Source of the DNA: Rhodamnia argentea | Taxonomy: Eukaryota > Streptophyta > Magnoliopsida > Myrtales > Myrtaceae | DNA: 64,000 nt | Direction: 5' to 3' | Assembly (NCBI RefSeq): GCF_020921035.1 | Contig: NC_063155.1 | Coordinates: 7,797,001 to 7,861,000, forward strand | In this document: piece by piece, positions 23,393-34,346 of the stretch | Numbering within the stretch: position 1 is the stretch's first letter | Layout: the number at the start of each line of letters is the position of its first letter | Translations under genes and position numbers: made by a program | Notes under the pieces: generated by a model | What the model was told of the DNA's origin: nothing | The model's input: only the letters and a program-made list of their open reading frames with translations | The model's database searches: none

Positions 23393-23797
23393 GTGCAAGA
23401 CTTTCCCTTCCAGCACCTAGACCAGCTAAAAATCCCGTTACTAATGGTGGAAATGCCATCATACTTCACAATGGAGAAGTCAACTGCTGCCCTCGTTACC
23501 ACTCCACTAGGATATCAAATTGGAAGTTGCGAGCCCATCATTGAAGAGCGGGAGTCGCCTAAGATTGCATCTAAGGAATTGTTAGAGAGAGACATAGAAG
23601 ATTTCTATTACGATGATGGTGATGAAATTCCTACTATCAAACTCAGTTCAGCAAATTTCTCAACAGGCTTACAGAGTTCCATGTATGATGTCGGCATGTT
23701 TGAAGAAAACTTGAGAGTCTTAGTTGCTTTAAACGATTTCATTCCCATGCCCAAACTAAAGAGATGACCTGCTTAAGGACTGAGCACCATGGGTAAG
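23393..23797 (+). pseudogene. DEMETER/ROS1-like DNA glycosylase exon fragment
   Basis: The plus frame encodes SCEPIIEERESP, then RDIEDFYYDDGDEIPTIKL and, after a less conserved stretch, VALNDFIPMPKLK; a shifted frame then gives LRTEHH. This order matches the exon of DME/ROS1/DML proteins with CEPIIEEP, DIED..DEIPTIKL, LVAL..IPTPKLK and RLRTEH, near the end of the glycosylase domain. The 5' part also fits better in another frame (SLPAPRPAKNPV). At least two frameshifts separate the pieces. The match ends at a canonical donor (caccatGG|GTAAGT at about 23793), so this is a genomic exon copy and not a retrocopy. The remaining domains are absent, so it is non-functional as a glycosylase. Confidence 0.8.
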
Positions 23798-24095
23798 TAG
23801 TAATTTTATGTCCATGGAAACCATATTTTTATATACATAAAAAAAAAGAAAGGTTCGGGCTTCCGTCGATTGAAAACACATTATTCAAATTCAAAGAAAA
23901 CAAAAAGTACTATAGTATAGATCGTGGTCGATTAATCTTTTGTCTCAAATGAAAGAAGAACACATCATGAGCACTCGATTTTCTTTGTGGCAAATACGAG
24001 CTTTCAGATTCACATCCTCTCCTTAGAGAGGCCAGTTGATTTGCCTCTTTTACGTATATGCAAGGTAGGTTTTAATGTAAGTTTGGGACTCAAAA
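23798..24095. other. Spacer, possibly DML-like intron remnant
   Basis: Follows the donor of the DEMETER-like exon fragment. AT-rich with no further exon recognised. Confidence 0.3.
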
Positions 24096-25455
24096 CACTT
24101 TGGTTGCGTTTGGTGGACCGGATAAAACTCCAGTTAGAATAACTTTTATTAATTCCGGTGTTTGGAATGACGCAAAATCCGGATATGACCGGATATAGCC
24201 CAGATATAGTCTGGATAAAAAAATTCGGCGTAGGAAGTGAGATAGATCCGGATATGATATGTGAATTTTGAAAAACAAAAAAAAAAATACCGCCTCTTTC
24301 TCCACATCGATCTCCTCTCTTTTGCGCGGCACCACAATCACCAGACTCCAACGGCCATCACTCCTCTCATCGGCAACGACCAACTTCTCGCTTTCGATCG
24401 CTGGGAAAAGCAACACCGGAGCTCGTCATGATCGAATTGTACCATAATTCCAGCGTGTGGCCTTATAGATGAGTTAAGAACACCTGGAAGTCTTCCAGAA
24501 CATAATAAGCAAACGAAGGGATCGTATGTATGAGAGGTGCTTCTCGGCAAAGACTCGTCGAGTGGCTAGAAGGCGTAGGAAAACTTCGAGTTTCTGAGGA
24601 TAGACCTGATGTTGATACTATTCCGGTATTGGAAGACAAAAATGCTCGATTAGAGAGAATTTGTTATCTTGATTGAAACAAACATCTGATGAGTTTTTTA
24701 GTTTTGAAATTTCAGATGCATCTGGGCTATTTTGATTAATATTCTGCGGTTTCTCACTAAGCAATGTTTAATCAGTCTTTGACAAAAAATATGGCATTAC
24801 TGGACAGTCTTGCCGTGATCACTGGGAATCGTTGAAAGAAACCATCTGGGATTACTTTGACGTCGGGTTCCCTGGACTCAAGAATAGGAGCTGCTTCGGT
24901 GTGGGTGGCAGGGTCGAGGCTGTCGCCTTGGCTTGAGGCAGACGCGTCACAAATCAGGAAGGCAGCAAGCACCCTGGTGTTCGGCACGGGCCTGCGACAG
25001 CGGGACTGTAATGGCGTTTGTGAGGCTTGGTGATGCTTGGTGGCAGCGGGCCAGAGACGGCGTCTGTGGGGCTCGGCTGGCGATGGTGGTGGCCGTCGAA
25101 GAGAACTCAACCGGGGTGTCTCAAAGGAGATGGATTCACCGCAGAAGAGGAAGGCGCAGATGGCGGGAGAACTCTTCTAAAGGCGTGGATGGCGGGAGCA
25201 CTCCCATTCCGGGTTGTCTCGAAGGCAAAAAGGAGAAAGTGTCCTCGTCGGCATCCTCGAAGTCACGGGAAAGAGGAGTGCCGGACATGGATGGCGGATT
25301 GTGAAAAGACGAATAGTTTTTACTTTTCAAATTTTAATCCTGCAAATCAAATACTCGTTTAGATCATATTTATTTGAATCCATGTTATATCCAGACGTCA
25401 ATAAATATTGGATGGGATATTTAAAATCCTATCCTATACAAAACGTACCCTTACT
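24096..25455. mobile_element. Possible MITE or Pack-type element with GC-rich cargo
   Basis: The left end (ggttgcgtttggtgg, repeats of 'ggatatgacc..atagcccagatatag') and the inverse of the right end (gggtacgttttgtatagg) are weak inverted repeats. Between them lies about 1 kb of GC-richer sequence (24300-25310) unlike the AT-rich surroundings, with overlapping ORFs on both strands. I recognise no protein in it. Captured host sequence is an inference. Confidence 0.35.
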
Positions 25456-25560
25456 GTTAGTGTTGAAGATGGGTTTTAAAAAGTATTGGAGGTTTATGAG
25501 GGTGGGTTAGTTAGAAGAGAAATGAGGACTGATTAGACAATGAGTTATGAGCCAATATAG
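25456..25560 (-). pseudogene. Relic of the P450 copy 2 upstream region
   Basis: Aligns with 19090-19190, the DNA just 5' of the second P450 gene. The next sequence on the gene side is the preceding repeat, not P450 coding DNA. It marks one edge of duplicated block B. Confidence 0.6.
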
Positions 25561-26940
25561 ATATATTAATTGTTCTATATCACTTCGATTCTTCAATGTG
25601 GAATTTTCTTAGCACAACTTACTTACACGTGCATCTTAACATCTTCTCTGCGCACATGACTGCTTCAGTAAATTACTCATGGTGAGTTGGTCACGTGAAA
25701 TGTGACGAAGTGAGCCTTCCAAGGAGGAGGCCACCACCATCGTTATAAGGTCCCACGGAATTGCGTTGACCAAAGAGGTGACAACTCTTCCACACTTGAG
25801 AGAATTTGTCCCGACAAATCTCCAAAAGACTAAGAAAGGAAGTTTGGCAGAATACGATGTGAGTACCAATCTTTCTCTGCTCATAATAAGAGTATTTCCG
25901 GTCTGTCCCGCGAAAAGGACAAGCGCGCAGCTAAAAGGGTGTGGAAATAGGCTCATTCGAGATCTTCTTCGTTCAATCAATGACTCGGATGTTTTCTAAC
26001 GAGATGATTTGGTGAGATCTTTCAAAATATTAATTTTGTATACAATGCAACTCGTGCGTGATTTTGGTAGTTCTCGAAATGAATTTAGCATATATATACA
26101 TATGTATGTATCATCACATAGGTGATACACACAAATATTGATTTTGATTAGATGGCGCTCCGTGCATCGTGCCTTATAGCCTTAAGAATTAGACGATTAC
26201 GATAAATTCAAAGGGTATTGCAATATATATAAAGATCTATCAATCACAATTGGATGCTTTAGATGTACTTAGCGAACATAATTGTGAAACAAAGTTGGTG
26301 TACATTTTTAAATGCATTTGATTATATCGAGCAGATGGTTAAGATAGAGAGAATAAATTACATCAGACGGGGACAAGTTTATCACGAGGAGAGAGAGAGA
26401 ATGTGGCTCTCAATTAGAGGTGATCGGTTCCGATTCGATCTAATTTTTCCCAAAAAATGAGAATCGGACCGGTCTAGTGAAATCGGTAAACAGCATTGCC
26501 TCTGCATGCCACGTATGACTGGAAGCTGGTGGGCCCTCCTCGACGTGACGTTCTCACGGCGCTTCATGCCGATCAAGGAGGCACGGACGCAAGGACATAC
26601 GACCAGCACTACTACAGACGACAACGAATTCACGGACCCAAGTTCCTTTCACCCTTCCTTCCTTCCTTCCTCTCGAATCTGCTTCTTTCAGATTCTGGTT
26701 CTCTTCTTTCTCCACATGATAAAGATAGCAGAGTCTTCTATGTTCCCGGGGTTCAGATAACGATAGAGACTAAGAGCGAGAGGTGTGCAAGTGTCACGGG
26801 CCGATAGATTCTTGGCCCCGGAATAGCCTGTCGCACTTGGTGAGTCGAGAATGCCAAATCAGCCTTCCTTATCATGTTGTCCCCTAGAGCAGTTAGGCGA
26901 ATAGCTTTCCCGTATCGAATCGTACTATACACAGTAAAAC

Positions 26941-27840
26941 TCAGGTATATAGCCCATTGAGCAAGATGAGTAGAACATTTTTGACACTATAATTGGTTTC
27001 GGCCTGCCATGGCCTCATCAGAAAAGCGGCATCGGCTTCCTTGTTGATCGATAAGCTTTCCACCTCCTGAAGTAGCACATGGATTAGCATCCCATGTTTA
27101 GGTGAGGTCTCTACCTTTGGTTTTTGCAAAGGCCGTGGCTTAGTCCTTGACTCGGTCGTGAGCGTCTCAATTCTTTATCCTTCTCCCATGAGCTGGATCG
27201 TGGAGATGTACTTGGTCTCGATCATCCCTTGGATCATAGATACCATCGACGGGCATTTTGAGTCGATGACGATGATTGACTTGCTTCTCATATCTATCAT
27301 GGCTTTTGCACTATCGAAGAATTCCAAACCTAATATAAGATCGTATTCATTGAGTGGAATTACCACAAAGAAAGAGAGCTTGCCCTTCCATTCAGACTTG
27401 TAGCTCTGCGTTGTGAGCAACGTCGAACAGTATCGGATATGTAATTATTTGAATAATTATTGGAGATTCAAATGGTGGATATGCAAGCTCAATAACTTAA
27501 ATGTTGTTCTATATCTCCATGAATTAGGAACTTTTGCTTGCATTGCATTTTTTGAACTATAAACCAGAACCGATAACATTCGAGTTTATGTAGGATTATA
27601 CACGAAAGATCCTTTTTTGACTCTTTCTTTAGTCCTTTGTCTATTATCCCTAGTAGGTCTTCCTCATTCGATTTTAATGCCTTGTATTGATGTATGATTG
27701 GTTCCACGCAAAGTCTCAACCACTTCACTGCTTCATTTGACATGAACATATTTGATGCACCCATATCAACCATCCAAGCAAATGACCCCGAGTCGAGAGT
27801 GTTGAGGATGTCGCTCAAATGGGTGGGGGAGAATGTCATT
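26941..27840 (-). mobile_element. Ty3/gypsy retrotransposon remnant in block B, fossil
   Basis: The minus strand shows retropepsin sequence (FAWMVDMGASNMF), followed by YDLILGLEFFD and the spacer toward reverse transcriptase (KYISTIQLMGEG), the order seen in chromovirus-type gypsy elements. No complete reverse transcriptase, integrase or gag is visible. It is fragmentary and broken at several points, and looks old. Confidence 0.7.
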
Positions 27841-27959
27841 GATCGGAGGGTTCATGAGCCAACTTTTCAACCACATAGCCCGAGTGAATCACAAGACTTG
27901 AAGGAATTCTCTTCTTTAATGGTCCTACTTTTTAGATAAGGAGGTGCATTCTTAGCCAT

Positions 27960-28150
27960 TAGATCTAGAGTTGATCAACGGTAGTCATTGAGAGGCTTCT
28001 TGTATAAATAGGGGAGCTTTCTCCCTCAATTGTATCATCCAACACTTGAGCAATACAAAGCATTCTCTTTAGCGAGCGATCTTTGGGAAAGACTTAACTT
28101 AGGCATTCTAATGATCCAACGAAGCCTAAAGCGCCACACGATTTGATCCC
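27960..28150 (+). mobile_element. LTR-like promoter segment in block B, fossil
   Basis: Counterpart of 22660-22860: gTATAAATAggggagct near 28002, then catccaacacttgagcaatac. The same reservations on orientation apply. Confidence 0.4.
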
Positions 28151-28600
28151 AAGAAATAAGAAATCGGCCCCTGACACGAGAGGGATGTGGTGCTGATTAG
28201 GGTTTTTGATTAGGTAGAAAACACTATAGCTGCTAAAATATATTTTAGAATATTAGATTTAATTTTATATCTAAAAAAGAAACAATGGTCGGTCCAATTA
28301 GGAGGTCTATTGATCCGGTTTTCCTTGGAATTGAAAAATGGAATGCCTAGCCTATTGGTTTCATTTTTAGGAGTTGAAGCTCCTTGGAACCGAACTAAAT
28401 CGGCCAATTTGATTGGTTCGCATGATGACCGGTCAATTTTCAATTCGTTCAGTTCATTATACTTAGCTTTATTCTCAATCGATCAAAGTAAAAGAGATAG
28501 GGTTGAAACAATTATTGAGAAAAGAAAAAATTAAATTTCTGATTTTTTTTTTATGAGCTGTAACAAAGGTAAAGAAGAAACGACAAAAGGGCACCAGAAA

Positions 28601-29399
28601 AGGGGCAAACCCAAATCAACGTCACATTTAGTTGGACTCGGTGGAGGGGAGGACCAAGTGAAAGCTCTCTACGATTATTTTATTAAAAATGATTAATTTT
28701 TTAATATTAAAATAGGGCAAATAGAGGGGTGGTGCTAGCTATTATTATGAATGTTGTCACTGTATGGGATGGTAGTCGGTGTCGCCTCATGATTGATTTT
28801 TTTTTTTTCGCTTTCTTGTCGAGCTGAGATTTTTCTCACCCCTCAGCGAATCAAAGTGAGTTGAATGGCTTAAATTGGCATAAATATAAAAATTTTATAA
28901 CTCAATTAGTAAAGAAAGAATTAATGACTAAATTAGCACAATTATAATATATTTAATACATTTTGGTAATTTCCTTTGCAAAAGCAACTCCCGGAGACTT
29001 TTGGTGAATCCCGGACATAGGCTCACACACCGATTTGCTGCTCGGGAGGAACATCCTCTAGGTCTCCATTTGCTTTCCCAAGTGAATGTAATAGAAATGC
29101 GTCACCGTCTATGATCTCCCCATTTTATTCTTCAGATGTACTAAAAAAAATGGCATTTAGAAAGTCCACAAATAATATAACTCATTGTGCGAGAAATAAT
29201 TAAGAGGCGGGAGAATTTAGGTAATCAATTATTTTTATAAATATTTTTCAAATCGCTCATCTTTCGAAAAAGAAATGGGGCTTATAGTTAGATAAATGTT
29301 GAACGAGAGAGGATATCTATCGATCGTATTTTAAGAAATATCGTGATCAAATCCGATAAGTAATAAGTGCCATTTATTTTTGTAACCTAAAGGAAGGGA
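28601..29399. other. AT-rich spacer, nothing recognised
   Basis: No ORF of interest and no clear repeat ends. A partial M1-like phrase (ttaatgactaaattagcacaattataat) appears near 28920. Confidence 0.45.
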
Positions 29400-30045
29400 A
29401 ATTTTCAAAAAAAGGCTCAAAGTGCCTTCATCTTCTCAAATAAAAGCTTGAAGTTGACTTTACTTCAAATAAGGGCCTGAAATGCCCTCATTGTCTCAAA
29501 TAAGGGCTTGAAGTGGACATTGCTTTAGATAAATGCATGAATTGACCTTATCGGTCTCGAAAAAGGGCTTGACTCATTGGTAATAGGGTCATTTATTATT
29601 TATTATTTAATTTTTCCTTTTTAAAAAAAATTAAAAGTCAAAAATAAACAGATATAAGAGAGGGCCCTGGCGGCCCTCGCCTCTCGTCGGCGGGGTCGCC
29701 GGCCTCGCCACCGGCCATAGCTGCCGTAGCGGCCATAAATGGGAGGGCAACCCTTCCCGCTTGCCTATTATCTTTTTTTAAATTTTTTTAGTTGTTAATA
29801 TAATTTAACTAAAAATAAGGTTAAATTGATGTTTTGATGAAAATTCCCTTGATCGGCCATAATATTTGGTCGGTCGGCCTACCAGGGAGGTCAGGCCCTT
29901 ATTTGAAATAGGCATACCACCTTGAGAATCTTATTTGAGACAAATAGAGCACTTTGGGCCCTTATTTAAAATAAAGATCACTTCATGCCCTTATTTGAGA
30001 AAATGAATGCACTTGGGGCCATTATTTGAAATTTTCCTGTAAAAA
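29400..30045. repeat. Palindromic MITE M2 (copy b) with GC-rich centre
   Basis: Left-half phrases 'ctcaaataagggcctgaaatgcc' are mirrored on the right (cccttatttgagaaaatgaatgcac in shortened form). The centre at 29655-29760 is GC-rich (ggccctcgcc, gccggcctcgcc). It is about 370 bp longer than the copy at 7575. Confidence 0.7.
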
Positions 30046-30179
30046 AATGATTCCAATTTCTAAACTTGGGCCCATTAGCAATGATTCAGCCCATCTCAGC
30101 CTTCTATTCGCTAGGCCAGAAAGAAAGTAGAATGTGGACAATCTTGCCTTGATATAACTTGCTTCTCATTATTCCGCGA

Positions 30180-30620
30180 CTTAACATCATGACTTTTCAA
30201 ATGGTTATTTGAGTGTCGTGACCTTTAAAAAAACATCCACTATGCTAAAAATTTTTCAATCAATTAATTGAGTGCTTTGAATTTTAAAAAACATGCACCT
30301 TGAGTGTTGTAAATCTTAATGATACGTCCAGTTTTTGGGAGTGCAATGAGTTTTGAAAAACACACACTTTGATGCCATGAATTTCAAAAAATGTTCACCT
30401 TAAGTGTCATAAATCTTAATGATACGTGGAGTTTTTGGGAGTGCCATAACTTTTGAAAAATATTCACCTTAATGTCAAAAATTTTCAAGCAATCACTTGA
30501 GCGTCGTGACTTTAAAAAAACGTTCACCTTCAATGTTATAAATCTTAATGATAAGTCGAGCTTTTGGTGATGCCATGAATTTTGAAAAACGTACACCTTG
30601 ATGCCAAAAATTTTCAAAAG
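30180..30620. repeat. Degenerate tandem repeat, about 100-130 bp units
   Basis: The phrase 'taaatcttaatgatacg' recurs near 30310, 30410 and 30539, each followed by 'agtttttgggagtgc' and 'ttttgaaaaa..caccttgatg'. A further partial unit lies at about 31030. Non-coding. Confidence 0.65.
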
Positions 30621-31596
30621 TTATAAGATTATTCTTCTTTTCTTTCTCTTTCTTTTTTTTTTCTTTCTCCACTAGTTCTTGGGCCTCGACAACGGCCAAT
30701 AGCTCAACCACAAAGGCTACCAGCCGAGCCCCAAGCTCAGGCGAGGCTGTTGTCGGCAGGTCGTGATGAAGGAAGGAGGAAAAAGAAAAGTAAAGAAAAG
30801 AAAAAGACAATATTTTTCACTGCTCGGCTGAAATAAAAATAAAACATTATTAAAAGGAGTGCACATAGGTAAATCAAATTCAATTTTTCATACCAAATAG
30901 TGGAAAAGTTTTGCTAGTTCATTTTCAGGTTTAATCCGAGCAACGAAAAATACTACCATTTTCTTGAAAAATAACTTTTTGAAAAATATTTTTTGGAAAC
31001 ATCACATTTTTCCCTAAACGAACGAAGCCTAATATCATAAATCTTGATGACATGTTGAGTTTTTGGGCACTCAGGCGATCGATTGAAAAGTCATGGCACT
31101 AAGTGAGGGTTGGGCAAAAATTATGGCATTGTGTCCTTCTCCCCAAATAAATAATTTCGTGTGCGTCGAGCAAGTTTTTTTTTTAAATTTTTTTTTTTTT
31201 AATAGGAGAGTATCAAGCGAGGGCCAGCGGCGCTTGAGAGTGTCAAAGGAAATGAGCAATAAAGAACAAAAGAGAGTTTTTGAGTGTCAAGCAAGTGTCA
31301 ATGGTGTTTCCCTGGACTAAGCCTTTGGATATTCCCATTTGCCACTGTGTACATGCTCTAATGACATAGATGATTGAATGCCTTAGGCGTTTTCTGGTCC
31401 AAGTTGAGAGGAACATTTCACTATCGACAATGACATGCTGATTGCTGACACTCAGAAGAACCAATTCAGATGATGCACATCACAGTCTGGTCCACTTCCA
31501 ATGCCACTTTGGTCAATATATACAGATGCTGCTGCTCTCACACTCGCCCACCCGCACACACACAAGGCGGTCGTTCGTCGGCGGTACCCAGAAAGA
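30621..31596. other. Spacer and UGT copy 1 upstream region
   Basis: Contains a pyrimidine tract and a GC-richer patch (30670-30770) of MITE-core type, then AT-rich DNA. The proximal promoter of the UGT gene is in the last few hundred bases. I found no clear TATA box. Confidence 0.4.
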
Positions 31597-33213
31597 ATGG
31601 AAAGGCGGCCGCACGTCCTGGCAATACCCTTCCCGGCACAAGGCCACGTGGGGCCTCTCATGAAGCTGTCACGCCAGGTCGCTCGTCGCGGGATCAGGGT
31701 GACGTTCATGAACACGGAGTCTGTTCACACTCGGATGCTTCAAGCATGGGGGGACGGTGATCGTCCTTGGGGTGGGATTGAGATGGCGACCATTCCAGAC
31801 GGGATGGAAGAGATTAAGGACATGAGGGACATAGAGAAAGTTGCTGAGATGAGGGTGAAGGTCATGTCCGGTCGGCTCGAGGAGCTGTTGAGGAAGATGA
31901 ATTCGTCTTGGGACGAAAAGGTCACCTGTGTCCTGGCCGACGCGACTCTCGGATGGGCCTTTGAGGTTGCTGAGAAAATGGGGATCAAGAGGGCCATGTT
32001 TTGGCCAACTGTTGTACCAGGGTTGGTCTTATCGATCTCCACCCCACGTCTCGTCGAGGCCGGCGTGATCGACAACTGCGGTATGTATCTTTCGACTTGT
32101 TTTAGCTTCGATAAGGAGTCTCTTTGAGCATGTGATTTTCCGGTGTCGTGCTTTCACCACCTGTTTTAAGTATAAATAGACACAGTTGGAACAGTCAATA
32201 TGGAAACAACCTCAGAAAAGGCAAACTATCACAACCTGTCGCGCAGGCAAAGTTGAGAGCAAATTTCGTGGAAGAACAAAGTGAAAATTAAATCCTCGCC
32301 AAATTTTCGTGTAGGATCTGCTTCTTCGGACACGGCAATCCAGTTCTCGCCGAAACTTCCCGCCGTGAAAAGCGTAGATTTCCTATGGCGCTGTCCAGGT
32401 GACCAAAGAAGGGAGGAGATCATATTCAGACATGCTATGAGCGTGAACAAGGCTGTCCAAATCTCGAACTGGCTCCTCTGCAATTCATTCTACGAGCTTG
32501 ATCATGCCGCTTGTGGATTGATCCCCGAACTACTACCTGTTGGCCCATTAACTTCTACGGATCGCCTTGGAAACTTTTGGGCAGAGGACCTCACTTGCCT
32601 GAACTGGCTCGACCTGCAACCTTGCGAATCAGTCATATACGTAGCCTTTGGAAGTCTGGCGGCTTTTGACCAAAACCAATTCGAAGAACTGGCCCTGGGA
32701 CTTGAGCTCTCAGGGCACCCATTCTTATGGGTCGTGAGGTCAGGCTTCACTAACGTGGACGAGATCAAGTACCCAGATGGGTTCCTGGAGAGGGTATCTG
32801 ATAGAGGAAAAATAGTTTCGTGGGTACCGCAAGAAAAGGTCCTCGCTCATCCTTCGGTTGCTTGTTTCATGACGCACTGCGGTTGGAACTCGATCATGGA
32901 GGGCATAAGCAACGGCGTGCCCTTCCTTTGCTGGCCCTGCTTCGCTGATCAGTTCTATAACAGGAGTTACATATGTGATACGTTGAAGGTGGGATTAGAC
33001 TTGAAGGCAGAGGAGGCAGAGATCGTTTCCAGGCACAAAATACAAGCACAACTAGAACAGCTACTCTCTGATGTGCAGATAAAAGAAAATGCAGAGAGGC
33101 TCCGAGGGATGGCCAGGAGAAGTGTGTCTGAAGGGGGATCGTCCTCTACAAACATCCAGCATTTCGTCGAACAGCTGAAATGTTGTTCAGAAGCTGTCTA
33201 TCACTGTGACTAA
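31597..33213 (+). CDS. UDP-glycosyltransferase, UGT83A1-like, copy 1
   Basis: Two exons, 31597-32080 and 32315-33213, joined through a split Gly codon (G|GA), giving 460 aa. The family transfers sugar from a UDP-sugar to small acceptors in the cytosol. Visible features are the catalytic His17 in FPAQGHVGP, its likely partner Asp115 in VLADATLGW, and the C-terminal PSPG box from WVPQEKVLAHPS through THCGWNS and GVPFLCWP to FADQ. The PFLCWP.FADQFYNRSYICD stretch closely follows Arabidopsis UGT83A1. The start is chosen at MERRPHV, which fits the family; an upstream in-frame extension is ignored. The 234-nt intron is a multiple of three but contains an in-frame stop, so retention would truncate the protein. 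The acceptor substrate is unknown. A paralogue lies inverted 8.6 kb downstream. Confidence 0.92.
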
Positions 33214-34232
33214 ATAGTGCAAGTGTCCAGTACTCAATTTCATGGGATTAGTAATAAGAAATAAGGTTCACACCAGTAATCTCTCATGATGGTGAATGAC
33301 AGATAGTATTGAGAAAATGAAGGGATTAACATGCATTTACTGAACCAACATGGTCCTAAGAGAGGATGAAAATTAGTCTCGTTTGGAAGCCTAAGCTGCA
33401 ACATAGCAGACATAGCATGCATGCACTATTGAAACCATTCGGTCAGGTCAGCAAAAGTAGTACTTAGTAACTTAACTCTGAAAGTTACTCAGTCTCCCGA
33501 TGCACAAGTTCAACAAAAAAAAATCTGTTGTACATAATAACAACCAGGAGCAGATTTATTCAGTGTAAATCGCGGAAAGGAAGAGGTAAACGACCGTTAG
33601 ATAGACTACATCATCTGCCAAGATTTTCCAAGCCGTCAATATTTCAGATTTACACTCAAACAACAAACCAAACAATGCTATGGCTGAATCAAATTCCCAG
33701 CTACTCCATCTCAAATTCAGATTAGGAGTCGAACTCTTTTGAGATGTCTAACAAGATGAAATGGAAGAAGCATAGTAGGTTGGTCTAGTGCTGAATCATT
33801 GTGGACTACTACTGCCTCTAGTATATCAATAAAAGGCGAATTTTTTGCCTTGTTACCAAGAAATTTTCCTGAAATTTCACTATTTCCTTAAGCCATCTGT
33901 TAAGAAGCAACTTGCAAGTTAATACTTTCATTTCACAGTAATATTGAAAAAGCCTCTCAAGTCTCAAGTGGCTAATATAGACACTGGCAGTGTCTTGCAA
34001 GCAATTACTTGAGTAAAAAGAAAGCTGCAACTTCAACATTCTTATTGAAGTTATTTCATTTTGTCTTTTCGGATTTTCTATGACATAGTATCGTGTCAAT
34101 TGGTTCATCCGTCGGGAAACTATCAGTGTTACATCTAAGTGACTAGTCTGCTGCATTTGTCTGCTCTGCAGTTCAATTGCTTCAAGAGATTCCACTGGAG
34201 AACAACAGGGCTTAGATTTTACCCATGGTACT
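33214..34232. other. Convergent 3' region of UGT copy 1 and BCCP
   Basis: About 1 kb between the two stop codons. The part nearest 34232 presumably holds the BCCP 3'-UTR. No further gene is seen. Confidence 0.45.
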
Positions 34233-34307
34233 TTAAGGCTCAATGATAAACAAAGGCTGCAAGAAAGATGAAAAATCAGCAGAACACACATATTTCAGAT
34301 ACCAGGA

Positions 34308-34346
<39 letters not shown>

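Larger units (their letters stand above)
25640..28600. repeat. Duplicated block B
   Basis: Second copy of the block at 19611-23290, in the same orientation and about 6 kb away. It lacks the 1.4 kb TIR insertion of A and keeps about 0.6 kb (26530-27150) that A has lost. By eye the aligned parts look about 80 percent identical, so the duplication is not recent. Confidence 0.7.

Noticed and set aside
23393-23767. The 124-codon ORF as a complete small gene
   Set aside because: Only its middle and end match the DEMETER/ROS1 exon. Flanking parts fit in other frames, and the rest of the protein is absent.
24933-25362. Two overlapping plus-strand ORFs of 111-123 codons in the GC-rich cargo
   Set aside because: No recognisable domain, competing ORFs on both strands and no splice-supported gene model.
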